Positions 30,766 to 39,304 of a stretch of DNA of 64,000 nucleotides are shown here, piece after piece (within the stretch, counting starts at the first letter, position 1; each line of letters begins with the position of its first letter). Under the pieces are notes generated by a model, which was not told where the DNA came from, did not search any database, and saw only the letters and a list, made by a program, of their open reading frames with translations. Source of the DNA: JBHYDC01 sp051861205 (GTDB lineage: Bacteria; Pseudomonadota; Alphaproteobacteria; Rhizobiales; Pleomorphomonadaceae); contig JBHYDC010000003.1 in NCBI GenBank assembly GCA_051861205.1, positions 159,070-223,069 on the forward strand, written 5' to 3'. Made by a program: the position numbers and the translations under genes.

Positions 30766-32211
30766 ATGACCGCCCCATTCCGCAATTTCATCGCCGGTGA
30801 GTGGGTCGCCGTTTCCGACGCGGCGCCCAACGTCAACCCGTCGAACGTCGCTGATATGGTCGGCGATTTCGCCCGCGGCGGTGCGGCGGAAGTCGACGCA
30901 GCGGTTGCGGCGGCCAAGGCTGCGTTTCCGGCTTGGTCGCGGACGGTGCCCTATGCGCGCCATGAGATTTTGAAGAAGGTCGCGGCCGAAATCTTCGCCC
31001 GTAAGGAAGAACTCGGCCGGCTCCTCTCTCGCGAGGAGGGAAAGACGCTACCTGAAGGCATTGGCGAGGTGACGCGCGCGGGCCAGATCTTCGAGTTCTT
31101 TGCCGCCGAAACGCTTCGCCTTGCCGGCGAGACGCTGCCCTCGGTGCGCCCCGGCATAGGCGTCGAAGTCACGCGTGAGCCGCTCGGCATCATTGGGCTG
31201 ATCACCCCGTGGAATTTCCCGATCGCAATTCCCGCGTGGAAGATCGCGCCGGCGCTCTGCTACGGTAACTGCGTGGTGTTTAAGCCGGCCGAACTGGTGC
31301 CGGGATCGGCCCATGCGCTAGCCGAAATCATCGTGCGTGCAGGCGTTCCGGCCGGCGTGTTCAACCTCGTGATGGGCAAGGGCTCGGTCGTCGGCCAGCG
31401 CATGCTCGATCATCCGGATGTTTCGGCGGTGTCCTTCACCGGCTCGGCCTCGACCGGACGGCGCCTTGCCGCCTCCGCCGTCGCTGCGGAGCCAATGAAG
31501 AAGATCCAGCTCGAAATGGGCGGCAAGAACCCGCTCGTCGTGCTCGACGACGCGGATCTTGGCGTCGCGGTCGAAACGGCCGTCAACGGCGCGTTTTTCT
31601 CCACCGGCCAGCGCTGCACGGCCTCCTCGCGGTTGATCGTGACAAGCGGCATTCACGACCGTTTCGTGGACGCGGTGAAGGAACGGCTGGCGACGCTGAT
31701 AGTGGACGACGCGCTGAAGGCGGGGACGAACATCGGCCCCGTGGTAGACCCGAGCCAGCTTGACCAGGACCTGCGCTACATCGACATCGGCCGCCAGGAA
31801 GGCGCGACGCTGGCCTTTGGCGGCGAGCGGCTGAACCGGGAAACGGAGGGCTACTATCTCCAGCCCGCTCTCTTCACCGATGTGACCAACACGATGCGCA
31901 TTGCCCGCGAGGAGATATTCGGGCCGGTCGCCGCCGTGATCCGCGTCAAGGACTATGACGAGGCGCTCGCGACCGCCAACGACACGCCCTTCGGGCTTGC
32001 CTCGGGCATTTGCACCACCAGCCTGAAGCACGCCACCCACTTCCGCCGCAACGCGGACGCGGGGATGGTGATGGTGAACCTGCCGACCGCAGGGGTCGAT
32101 TTCCATGTGCCCTTCGGCGGCCGCAAGGGCTCGTCCTATGGCCCGCGCGAGCAGGGGTCGTATGCGCGCGAATTCTTCACGCAGGTGAAGACCAGCTACA
32201 CCTTCGCCTAA
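30766..32211 (+). CDS. Aldehyde dehydrogenase, 2,5-dioxovalerate dehydrogenase-like
   Basis: A 481-residue NAD(P)-dependent aldehyde dehydrogenase. It shows PWNFPIAIPAWKIAPAL, FTGSASTGRRLA, LEMGGKNPLVVLDDADL (Glu general base), and STGQRCTASSRLIV with the catalytic cysteine. The end, VPFGGRKGSSYGPREQG and then YAREFFTQVKTSY, is typical of 2-oxoglutarate semialdehyde dehydrogenases, the last step of the oxidative (Weimberg-type) route for pentoses and sugar acids. The aldose epimerase gene begins one base after its stop, so the two are tightly coupled. The exact substrate is inferred. Confidence 0.9.
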   Translation: MTAPFRNFIAGEWVAVSDAAPNVNPSNVADMVGDFARGGAAEVDAAVAAAKAAFPAWSRTVPYARHEILKKVAAEIFARKEELGRLLSREEGKTLPEGIGEVTRAGQIFEFFAAETLRLAGETLPSVRPGIGVEVTREPLGIIGLITPWNFPIAIPAWKIAPALCYGNCVVFKPAELVPGSAHALAEIIVRAGVPAGVFNLVMGKGSVVGQRMLDHPDVSAVSFTGSASTGRRLAASAVAAEPMKKIQLEMGGKNPLVVLDDADLGVAVETAVNGAFFSTGQRCTASSRLIVTSGIHDRFVDAVKERLATLIVDDALKAGTNIGPVVDPSQLDQDLRYIDIGRQEGATLAFGGERLNRETEGYYLQPALFTDVTNTMRIAREEIFGPVAAVIRVKDYDEALATANDTPFGLASGICTTSLKHATHFRRNADAGMVMVNLPTAGVDFHVPFGGRKGSSYGPREQGSYAREFFTQVKTSYTFA

Positions 32212-32212
32212 C

Positions 32213-33190
32213 ATGAACAGCGCCGTTACGATATCGGGATACGGGCTGGCCGCGACCATCCTGCCGCTGGGTGCTCGCATTGCGGACCTCACGATCGAGA
32301 CGGCGGGGGGCCCGCACTCGGTGGTGCTCGGCTATGAGAAGCTGGACGACTATGCCGGGGATACATCCTATCTCGGCTGCGTCGCTGGGCGCTGCGCGAA
32401 CCGGATCGCAGGCGGGCGGTTCGAGCTTGACGGCAAAACCTTCCAGCTCCCGCTCAACGACGGCAACCGCCATCACCTCCACGGCGGGCCGGACGGCTTT
32501 TCCGCTCGAAACTGGACGGTGGAGCACCGGGACGATCGGTCGGTGACGCTGTCGCTCGTGTCGCCCGACGGGGATCAGGGCTATCCTGGAACCGTGCGGG
32601 CGACCTGCACCTATGAGGTCAGCCCCGGACAGAGGCTCAGCATCCGCATTGAAGCGGTGGCAGAGACGCCGACGCTGGTGAACCTTGCAACCCACAGCTA
32701 TTTCGCCCTCGACGACACCGGCACGATCCTCGACCACTGCCTGACCGTCCCCGCCGAGCATTTCACGCCCGCCGGGCCCGATCTGATCCCGACCGGCGAG
32801 ATCGCGCTTGTCGCCGATACCCCCTTCGATTTCCGCAGGAGTCGGCCGGTCCGTTTCGAAACGGACGGCGCACATCTTTGCTACGACCATAACTTCGCGG
32901 TTTATGCCGAGCCATCGACCGTGCCTCGCCGGATGGCGGCGCTGCAAAGCCCCATCACCGGTATCGCGCTGGAAGTTTGGTCGACCGAGCCAGGGCTCCA
33001 GATCTATGACGGGAATTTCCTGCCGCCGCCGCACCCTCTACGGGGCGGCCGTCCGGCGGTTCGACACGGCGGACTATGCCTGGAACCACAGCGCTACCCG
33101 GACGCCATTCACCACCCGAATTTCGCCGGAGCGGTTCTAAGGCCGGGCGAAACCTATCGTCAGATCACCGAATACCGGTTCGCAGTCTGA
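32213..33190 (+). CDS. galM: Aldose 1-epimerase (mutarotase)
   Basis: A 325-residue mutarotase that interconverts the alpha and beta anomers of free sugars. Conserved parts are GCVAGRCANRIAGGRFELDG, NDGNRHHLHGG (catalytic His), LATHSYFALDDTG (second His), and a C-terminal TEPGLQIYDGNFL with FAGAVLRPGETYRQITEYRF. It starts one base after the aldehyde dehydrogenase gene. In this cluster it would present the right anomer to the SDR for oxidation. ATG start. Confidence 0.92.
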   Translation: MNSAVTISGYGLAATILPLGARIADLTIETAGGPHSVVLGYEKLDDYAGDTSYLGCVAGRCANRIAGGRFELDGKTFQLPLNDGNRHHLHGGPDGFSARNWTVEHRDDRSVTLSLVSPDGDQGYPGTVRATCTYEVSPGQRLSIRIEAVAETPTLVNLATHSYFALDDTGTILDHCLTVPAEHFTPAGPDLIPTGEIALVADTPFDFRRSRPVRFETDGAHLCYDHNFAVYAEPSTVPRRMAALQSPITGIALEVWSTEPGLQIYDGNFLPPPHPLRGGRPAVRHGGLCLEPQRYPDAIHHPNFAGAVLRPGETYRQITEYRFAV

Positions 33191-33233
33191 TCCACCGGCG
33201 GCTTTCGCGTTTGGGTTGATTGCCGGGCTTCTG

Positions 33234-33794
33234 TCACGCCGCCAAGGCGAAAGGGAGCGTAGTGGCGCCTTGCCCAAGCCCGCCGGCGAGATAGAAACCC
33301 TCGGTCCAAGGACCAAAGCCGCTATCGATATTGATATGCCCGGCGTTTCCCAGATCGACGAAGCCGGAACCCCAGTCTGCCGCCAACGCTGCGGCGCGCT
33401 TGAACTCCATATAAGGATCGTTGCGGCTCGCCACGAGCACGCTGGCGAAGGGAAGCGGTCGGCGGGGAAGCGGCGCGAAGGAGCCGAACGGCCCGCCCCG
33501 CCGGCTGATCCGGTCGACATCCGCAGGCGCGACTAGGAGTGCGCCGCCGATGGGAGCGTCCGGATAGCGGGCGGCGAAATGGGCGACGAGGGCCGTGCCC
33601 AGACTATGCGCGATCAAGACCGCGCCGGGGCTCTCGGCAACGGCACGGGCGAGCGCGATGAGCCACGCTTCCAGCTCCGGCGCATCGAAATCCTCCTGCT
33701 CGACCATGCGGGCCGTCACATCAAGGTCGAGCCAATGGCGCTGCCAGTGGCCAACCGGCGATCCCTGATAACCGGGCAGTATGAGGCGGGTCAT
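33234..33794 (-). CDS. RBBP9/YdeN family alpha/beta hydrolase
   Basis: A 186-residue serine hydrolase. It begins MTRLILPGYQGSPVGHWQRH, as is usual in this family, and has the nucleophile elbow LIAHSLGTAL (Ser near residue 75), DPYMEFKRA (acid) and GNAGHINIDSGFGPW (His). Its physiological substrate is unknown. I chose the ATG at 33794, which has GGAGC upstream and matches family length; the open frame extends to 33863. It is convergent with the mutarotase gene. Confidence 0.92.
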   Translation of the reverse strand: MTRLILPGYQGSPVGHWQRHWLDLDVTARMVEQEDFDAPELEAWLIALARAVAESPGAVLIAHSLGTALVAHFAARYPDAPIGGALLVAPADVDRISRRGGPFGSFAPLPRRPLPFASVLVASRNDPYMEFKRAAALAADWGSGFVDLGNAGHINIDSGFGPWTEGFYLAGGLGQGATTLPFALAA

Positions 33795-34133
33795 GGCAAA
33801 GCTCCATGCTTCTTGTCCAGCATGCAGAAAGCTTAGCGGCGCGGGAACGACTGAGGAAAGCATCGAACTTGGAAAATCTGATAGACGACAGAATTTCGAT
33901 CCAAGAACGCCAGAAACTTAGGGATTGATTTCTCCCGAAGTTAGCTAGTGACTTCAAAACTGAAATCTCATTCCAGTTCCCTGAGCATTGGCCGCGATGC
34001 CTCCGATCGCAACCCGCGTTGGACACTCAAGGGGCCACCAAACCGATCGATTGGAGGGTTGAACGCCCGGTGCTATAGAGCGCCGAGGGACTGCCACCGT
34101 CGCGATCTCATTCGGGAAGGCCTTGCACGCGTC
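33795..34133. other. Intergenic stretch before the DeoR-type gene
   Basis: No gene is supported. The open frame upstream of the DeoR start (from 33948) has no homology. The stretch is less GC-rich than its neighbours in the first half and should contain the two divergent promoters. I see no clear operator. Confidence 0.4.
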
Positions 34134-34922
34134 ATGCTGTTTCCCCGCCAGCTCTCCATTCTCGACCTCGTCAAGCAAACCGGGCGGGTCACCGTCGAGG
34201 ATCTCGCCCTTCGCTTCGATGTCACGCCCCAGACCATCCGCAAGGACCTGAACGAACTTTGCGAGCGGCGTCTCCTAGCCCGCGTCCACGGCGGAGCGAT
34301 CCTTGCGTCCTCCGTTGAGAACGTCGGGTATGATGCCCGCCGCCAGATTGCAGCGCGAGAAAAAATGATCATCGGCCACGCCGCCGCCGCGCTGATTCCG
34401 AATGATGCCTCGCTGTTTATCAACATCGGAACGACCACCGAGGCTGTAGCCCAGGCGCTGCTTCAGCATACAGGTCTGATGGTCATCACCAATAACATCA
34501 ACGTCGCCAACCTGATGCGCGCCTATTCGCAAATCGAGGTTGTGATCGCGGGCGGCGTGGTCCGCCGTTCCGATGGCGGCATCGTCGGCGAGGCGGCGGT
34601 GGACTTCATTCGGCAGTTCAAGGTGGACTTTGCGATCGTCGGGACATCCGCGATCGACGAGGACGGCTCACTGCTTGACTACGACTTCCGCGAGGTGAAA
34701 GTTGCGCAGGCCATTATGGCCAATGCCCGGCAGGTGATCCTGGTCGCAGACCGGACGAAATTCGACCGTACGGCACCGGTGCGGATCGGTTCGGTTTCGC
34801 AGGTTGATGTTTTTGTCACCGACATCTGCCCGAGTGAGCGTGTCCGGGCCTTGGCGGCGGCCTCGGATGTTACGATCGTGGAAACTGCGGCTGAGCAAGA
34901 ATTCAGCGAGCAACACGCCTAG
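34134..34922 (+). CDS. DeoR/GlpR family transcriptional regulator
   Basis: A 262-residue regulator. The helix-turn-helix is at residues 5-57 (RQLSILDLVKQTGRVTVEDL, then ALRFDVTPQTIRKDLNEL), followed by the sugar-phosphate isomerase-like sensor domain with FINIGTTTEAVAQAL, GGVVRRSDGGIVG and VGTSAIDEDG. The ligand is usually a phosphorylated sugar or glycerol 3-phosphate. It follows the sugar catabolic genes and may control them, or it may be a GlpR for other targets. The ATG at 34134 begins homology. Confidence 0.9.
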   Translation: MLFPRQLSILDLVKQTGRVTVEDLALRFDVTPQTIRKDLNELCERRLLARVHGGAILASSVENVGYDARRQIAAREKMIIGHAAAALIPNDASLFINIGTTTEAVAQALLQHTGLMVITNNINVANLMRAYSQIEVVIAGGVVRRSDGGIVGEAAVDFIRQFKVDFAIVGTSAIDEDGSLLDYDFREVKVAQAIMANARQVILVADRTKFDRTAPVRIGSVSQVDVFVTDICPSERVRALAAASDVTIVETAAEQEFSEQHA

Positions 34923-35374
34923 GGCAAAGCGCTTGCGGCCCGCACCGCAGTACGGTGCAAAAGTAGGATTGCGTAACCCCGAAGCGGGAGATCGATCGGG
35001 GTTACGCTGGGCCGATCCGAGGAGGGCAAGAGCCCGCCCCCTTCCACTTTACGATTTGGCGGCAACCCTTCGGCGGCACGTCATCATTGCGCCGTATGGC
35101 CTGGTTTCTTTTGGCCACTCGACAAGCTTTGCCGCGCTCTGTATGCCGCATGTCCGGCGAGCAATCATACGAACGGGAACGGAGTTCGAACGGGCAAGTT
35201 CGAGCGATGCGGGTTCAAATTCGTTTGCTATCCGAAGGGTGTATGCAAATAGCTGAGCATGGTCATGGCAGGACCGTATTGCGCTGCACAATTCATGCTA
35301 CGCTCGCGCCGCTGGACGGCGACGCCGAAAGGCGGCGCTGCGGGCCCGAACGTCGAAATGGTAGTGGAGAAAAC
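34923..35374. promoter_or_regulatory. Leader of the opgGH operon with hairpins
   Basis: No gene is supported. GCACCG/CGGTGC (34942-34958) forms a short hairpin followed by AAAAG. GCGTAACCCCGA (34971-34982) pairs perfectly with TCGGGGTTACGC (34996-35007). The first could end the DeoR transcript. The remaining 350 bases would be the promoter and leader of opgG. The long open frame reaching back to 35087 is unlike OpgG and is probably untranslated. Confidence 0.45.
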
Positions 35375-36952
35375 GTGGACGCCTTGTTCGGATCTGACGA
35401 GCCCAACCGCCGTGCCGTTCTGCGGACCGCCGCATCAGCCATCGCCTCCGTAGCGCTTTTGACCGGGATTTCACCGGCACGAGCTGCTGCTCAAGCCAAT
35501 TTTGCGGTGACTGGACCCTTCACCCGTTCGACCGTGGGTGAGATTGCGCGCAATCTGGCCAAAACGCCCTTTCAACCGCTCGAATCATCCCTGCCGCCGA
35601 TCCTCGACCAACTGACCTACGATCAGTATCGCGATATCCGCTTCAAGCCCGAAGCCTCGATTTGGGCCAATACCGGGCTGCCGCTGCAAATGCAGCTTTT
35701 TCACCGCGGGTTTTACTACAAGGACCCGGTGGAAGTGGCGCTGGTGGAAAATGGCGAGGCCAAGCATCTCGCCTACGATCCCTCGATGTTCAACTACGGC
35801 CCGCTGGTGCCGCAGCCGATTCCGACCGAGGATATCGGCTTTGCCGGCCTGCGGATGCACGGCCCGATCAACCGGCCGGATTACTTCGACGAGGTTCTGG
35901 TCTTCCAGGGCGCGAGCTATTTCCGCTCGCTCGGGACCGGCCAGCTCTACGGCCTGTCCGCGCGCGGCCTTGCCCTGAAGACCGCCGATCCGGAGGGAGA
36001 GGAGTTTCCGGTGTTTCGGGCCTTTTGGGTGGAAACGCCCATCGCCGGCAGCCAAACCTGCGTCGTGAGTGCGCTGCTCGACAGCCCCTCCACCACGGGC
36101 GCCTATCGCTTCACCATACGTCCGGGCATGCCGACGCTGATGGACGTGGAAGCGCAGCTTTTCCCGCGCGTCGACCTCAACAAGGTGGGTCTGGCGCCCG
36201 GAACATCCATGTTCTACTTTTCGGCCAACGGTCGGCAGAATGTGGACGACTTCCGCCCGGAAGTGCATGATTCCGACGGCCTCCTGATGGTGACCGGCCG
36301 TGGGGAACGGCTGTGGCGGCCGCTCGCCAACCCGCGCGACCTTCAGATATCCGCCTTTGTGGATCAAAGCCCACGCGGTTTTGGACTGGTGCAACGCGCC
36401 CGCGACTTCCAGCGTTATCAGGACCTGGAAGCCGCCTACGAGCGCCGGCCGAGCCTCTGGGTGGAGCCGGTGGGCGATTGGGGCGCCGGAGCGGTAACGC
36501 TGGTCGAAATCCCCACGGATGCCGAGATCCACGACAACATCGTCGCCTACTGGTCACCGAAGGACAAACTGCCGGCCGGCTCGGAGTTTTCCTTTGCCTA
36601 CCGCCTGGAGTGGGGCGAGGACCCGCCGATGGCGCTGGGCTCGGCGGTGATCGAGGCGACGCGCTCCGGGCGTGCCGGGATCGGGGGGCCGACTCCCGAT
36701 CGGCTGTTCGTGATCGATTATCTGTTCGCGGCAAACATCGATCGGGCGAAAATCGGTCCGCCCAAGGCAACGGTGAACGCCTCCAAGGGCGCGATCCGAA
36801 ACGTGGTGATCCACGATAATCCCGCGACCGGCGGTTTGCGTGTCTCGTTCGAACTCGACCCGCAAAACGAGCCGCTGATCGAACTGCGCGCGACCTTGAC
36901 GTTCGAGACCGGCGCACCCGCCGAAACCTGGGTCTTTAGATGGACGGCGTGA
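35375..36952 (+). CDS. opgG: Periplasmic glucan biosynthesis protein OpgG
   Basis: A 525-residue MdoG/OpgG-type protein that branches or modifies osmoregulated periplasmic glucans. The N-terminus is a Tat signal (EPNRRAVLRTAASAIASVAL...ARA). The mature part contains the family blocks FKPEASIWANTGLPLQMQLF, RMHGPINRPDYFDEVLVFQG, FWVETP, and DGLLMVTGRGERLWRPLANP. The start chosen is GTG at 35375 with GGAG six bases upstream, since upstream codons have no homology. It overlaps the start of opgH by 13 bases, so the two are translated together. Confidence 0.93.
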   Translation: MDALFGSDEPNRRAVLRTAASAIASVALLTGISPARAAAQANFAVTGPFTRSTVGEIARNLAKTPFQPLESSLPPILDQLTYDQYRDIRFKPEASIWANTGLPLQMQLFHRGFYYKDPVEVALVENGEAKHLAYDPSMFNYGPLVPQPIPTEDIGFAGLRMHGPINRPDYFDEVLVFQGASYFRSLGTGQLYGLSARGLALKTADPEGEEFPVFRAFWVETPIAGSQTCVVSALLDSPSTTGAYRFTIRPGMPTLMDVEAQLFPRVDLNKVGLAPGTSMFYFSANGRQNVDDFRPEVHDSDGLLMVTGRGERLWRPLANPRDLQISAFVDQSPRGFGLVQRARDFQRYQDLEAAYERRPSLWVEPVGDWGAGAVTLVEIPTDAEIHDNIVAYWSPKDKLPAGSEFSFAYRLEWGEDPPMALGSAVIEATRSGRAGIGGPTPDRLFVIDYLFAANIDRAKIGPPKATVNASKGAIRNVVIHDNPATGGLRVSFELDPQNEPLIELRATLTFETGAPAETWVFRWTA

Positions 36953-39135
36953 TCACCCTGGCAGCAGTCGTGGACCACGAGGCACCCGCCTCTGTGGTCC
37001 ACGGCATGCCGCCGGAAACGCCCGGCGAGATGCCGGCTCAGTCGCTCGACCGGTTCGACCGGTCGGCACGCCGCCGCCTCGTCGATCCGAAAAACCGCTC
37101 CAGCCGCCTGCGACGGTTGGCTGTGGGCGGCGGTTCGCTGCTTCTGGTGGCGGGGGCCGTCTATGAGATGATCGAGGTGCTCTCGATCGGCGATCTCACG
37201 CCGGTCGAGGACGTGGTGCTCGTTCTTTTCACCATCACCTTCGCCTGGATCGCGATGTCCTTCGTGGCCTCGTTCGCCGGGTTTTGTAGCCTCCTTCGCC
37301 GCCGCTTCGCCGGGCCGCGCATCGCACTGACGGGCCCGCTTTCCAAGCGGACGGCGATGTTGATGCCGACCTATAACGAGGATCCATCGCGGATTTTCGC
37401 GGCCATCGAAGCCATGGCCTCCCATGTTCACGAGCTTGGGCAAGCGCACGCCTTCGACTGGTTTGTCCTGTCTGACACCACCGACCCCGATATCGCGCTT
37501 CAGGAGGAGGCGGCCTTCATTGCCGCCCGCCAACGCCTGGGCGAGCGCGCCCGCGTGTTCTACCGCCGCCGCCGCAACAACACGGCAAGGAAGTCCGGCA
37601 ATGTCGCCGACTTCTGCCGCCGCTGGGGCAAAGCTTATCCGCATATCCTGGTGCTCGACGCCGATAGCCTGATGGATGCCGAAACCATCATCGAGCTTGC
37701 GCGCCGCATGGAGGCGGACCCGGACGCCGGATTGATCCAGACCATTCCGATGCTCGTGAACGGCACCACCATCGTGGCCCGGATCCAGCAATTCGCCGGA
37801 CGGGTCTACGGGCCGGTGGTGGGAACGGGGCTGTCGTGGTGGGTGCAGAAAGAGGGCAATTTCTGGGGTCACAATGCAATCATCCGGACCCAAGCCTTCA
37901 TGTCGGCGGCGGGACTGCCGGATCTGAAGGGCAAACCGCCCTTCGGCGGTCACATCCTCAGCCATGATTTCGTCGAGGCCGCACTGATCCGCCGTGCCGG
38001 CTGGACGGTCATCATCGCGGACGATCTCTCCGGCTCGTTCGAGGAAAGCCCGCCGTCGCTGGTGGATCTTGCCATACGCGACCGGCGCTGGTGCCAGGGT
38101 AATCTCCAGCATTCCAAGGTGATCGGCGGGCGGGGCCTGCACTGGGTGAGCCGGACGCATCTTCTCACCGGCATCATGTCCTACGCCGCCTCGCCACTCT
38201 GGCTGCTCCTGATTCTCGCCGGCTTGGCGCTCTCGCTGCAGGCGCATTTTATACGGCCGGAGTATTTCAAGGACGAATTTCAGCTGTTTCCGTCCTGGCC
38301 GCGCATCGATCCGGAACGCGCATTGATGCTGTTCGGCATCACCATGGGCGTGTTGTTCGGACCCAAGCTGATGGGCCTGACCGCCTTCATGCTGGACACC
38401 AAGGCGCGCCGGGCCTCGGGCGGCGTGTTCGGCTTGATCAAGAGCTTCTTCTTCGAGGTGGTCGTATCGGCTTTGATCGCGCCGATCATGATGCTGATGC
38501 AGACCGGCGCGATCTCGGAAATCCTGATGCGGCGGGATGCCGGCTGGAAGCCGCAGCGCCGAGATGACGGCGGCTTACCGCTGCGCGACCTCATCCATCG
38601 CCATCGTTGGCATGTGATTTCCGGCTTCGCGTTGGCGTTTGCCGCACTGGCGGATAGCTGGGTGCTGCTCGCCTGGCTCGCGCCGGCCGTCGCCGGGCTC
38701 GTGCTCGCCGTTCCGATTTCCGCACTGACGGGCTCAGCGGCGCTCGGGCGCTGGGTCAGCCGTGCCGGATTTCTGCGCACGCCTGAAGAAAGCGAGCCGC
38801 CGGAAATTCGCGGGCGCATGGCGGCCGCTCGGCCGTCTTACCAAGCCGCGATCGACCGCACGCCCGATCTCGTGCGGATCGTGACCGACCCCGTCTGGAA
38901 GCGCCAGCACCTCGCGCTCGTCGATCGGCTCGGCGATCGGCCGCGCGGCAAGGTAGACCCGCTCGCGGCCCTCGCCGCCGCCAAGATCGCCGAAGCTGAA
39001 ACGATCGAGGAGGCCGTATCCTTCCTGGATTCCAAGGAACGCGCCACCGTGATCGCGACGCCGAGGCTGGTGGAAAGCCTGTCGCGGCTGCCGCGTGCGG
39101 GCATCGGTGCCAAGGCCGAAGCGGCCGCCGAATAG
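36940..39135 (+). CDS. opgH: Glucans biosynthesis glucosyltransferase OpgH
   Basis: A 731-residue inner membrane GT2 glucosyltransferase that polymerises the glucan backbone from UDP-glucose. Membrane helices lie at about 57-80 and 88-112, and a group of them in the C-terminal half. The catalytic domain (about 128-380) includes LMPTYNEDPSRIFAAIEAM, LVLDADSLMDAETI (DxD type), SHDFVEAALIRRAGW and DRRWCQGNLQH in the place of QxxRW. The start is ATG 36940 inside the 3' end of opgG. The C-terminal tail (RVDPLAALAAAKIAEAETIEEA) is like other alphaproteobacterial OpgH. Confidence 0.94.
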   Translation: MDGVITLAAVVDHEAPASVVHGMPPETPGEMPAQSLDRFDRSARRRLVDPKNRSSRLRRLAVGGGSLLLVAGAVYEMIEVLSIGDLTPVEDVVLVLFTITFAWIAMSFVASFAGFCSLLRRRFAGPRIALTGPLSKRTAMLMPTYNEDPSRIFAAIEAMASHVHELGQAHAFDWFVLSDTTDPDIALQEEAAFIAARQRLGERARVFYRRRRNNTARKSGNVADFCRRWGKAYPHILVLDADSLMDAETIIELARRMEADPDAGLIQTIPMLVNGTTIVARIQQFAGRVYGPVVGTGLSWWVQKEGNFWGHNAIIRTQAFMSAAGLPDLKGKPPFGGHILSHDFVEAALIRRAGWTVIIADDLSGSFEESPPSLVDLAIRDRRWCQGNLQHSKVIGGRGLHWVSRTHLLTGIMSYAASPLWLLLILAGLALSLQAHFIRPEYFKDEFQLFPSWPRIDPERALMLFGITMGVLFGPKLMGLTAFMLDTKARRASGGVFGLIKSFFFEVVVSALIAPIMMLMQTGAISEILMRRDAGWKPQRRDDGGLPLRDLIHRHRWHVISGFALAFAALADSWVLLAWLAPAVAGLVLAVPISALTGSAALGRWVSRAGFLRTPEESEPPEIRGRMAAARPSYQAAIDRTPDLVRIVTDPVWKRQHLALVDRLGDRPRGKVDPLAALAAAKIAEAETIEEAVSFLDSKERATVIATPRLVESLSRLPRAGIGAKAEAAAE

Positions 39136-39304
39136 CACGATACTTGCAAAATACGCATATCTGCCATTCTCGCAATGCATGAAGAACAAGATTCGGCGCC
39201 CAGCTTCTTGAGAAATGTCGCGGAATGCATCACGGCGCCTTTTCGGGCAGGTGAGCTTCGTATAAGCCTCAAGGGAGAGAAGTCCAACGTGTCAGAGGTG
39301 AAGC

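Noticed and set aside
35087..35374. N-terminal extension of OpgG
   Set aside because: The open frame lacks homology, and a GTG with a ribosome binding site directly precedes the Tat signal.
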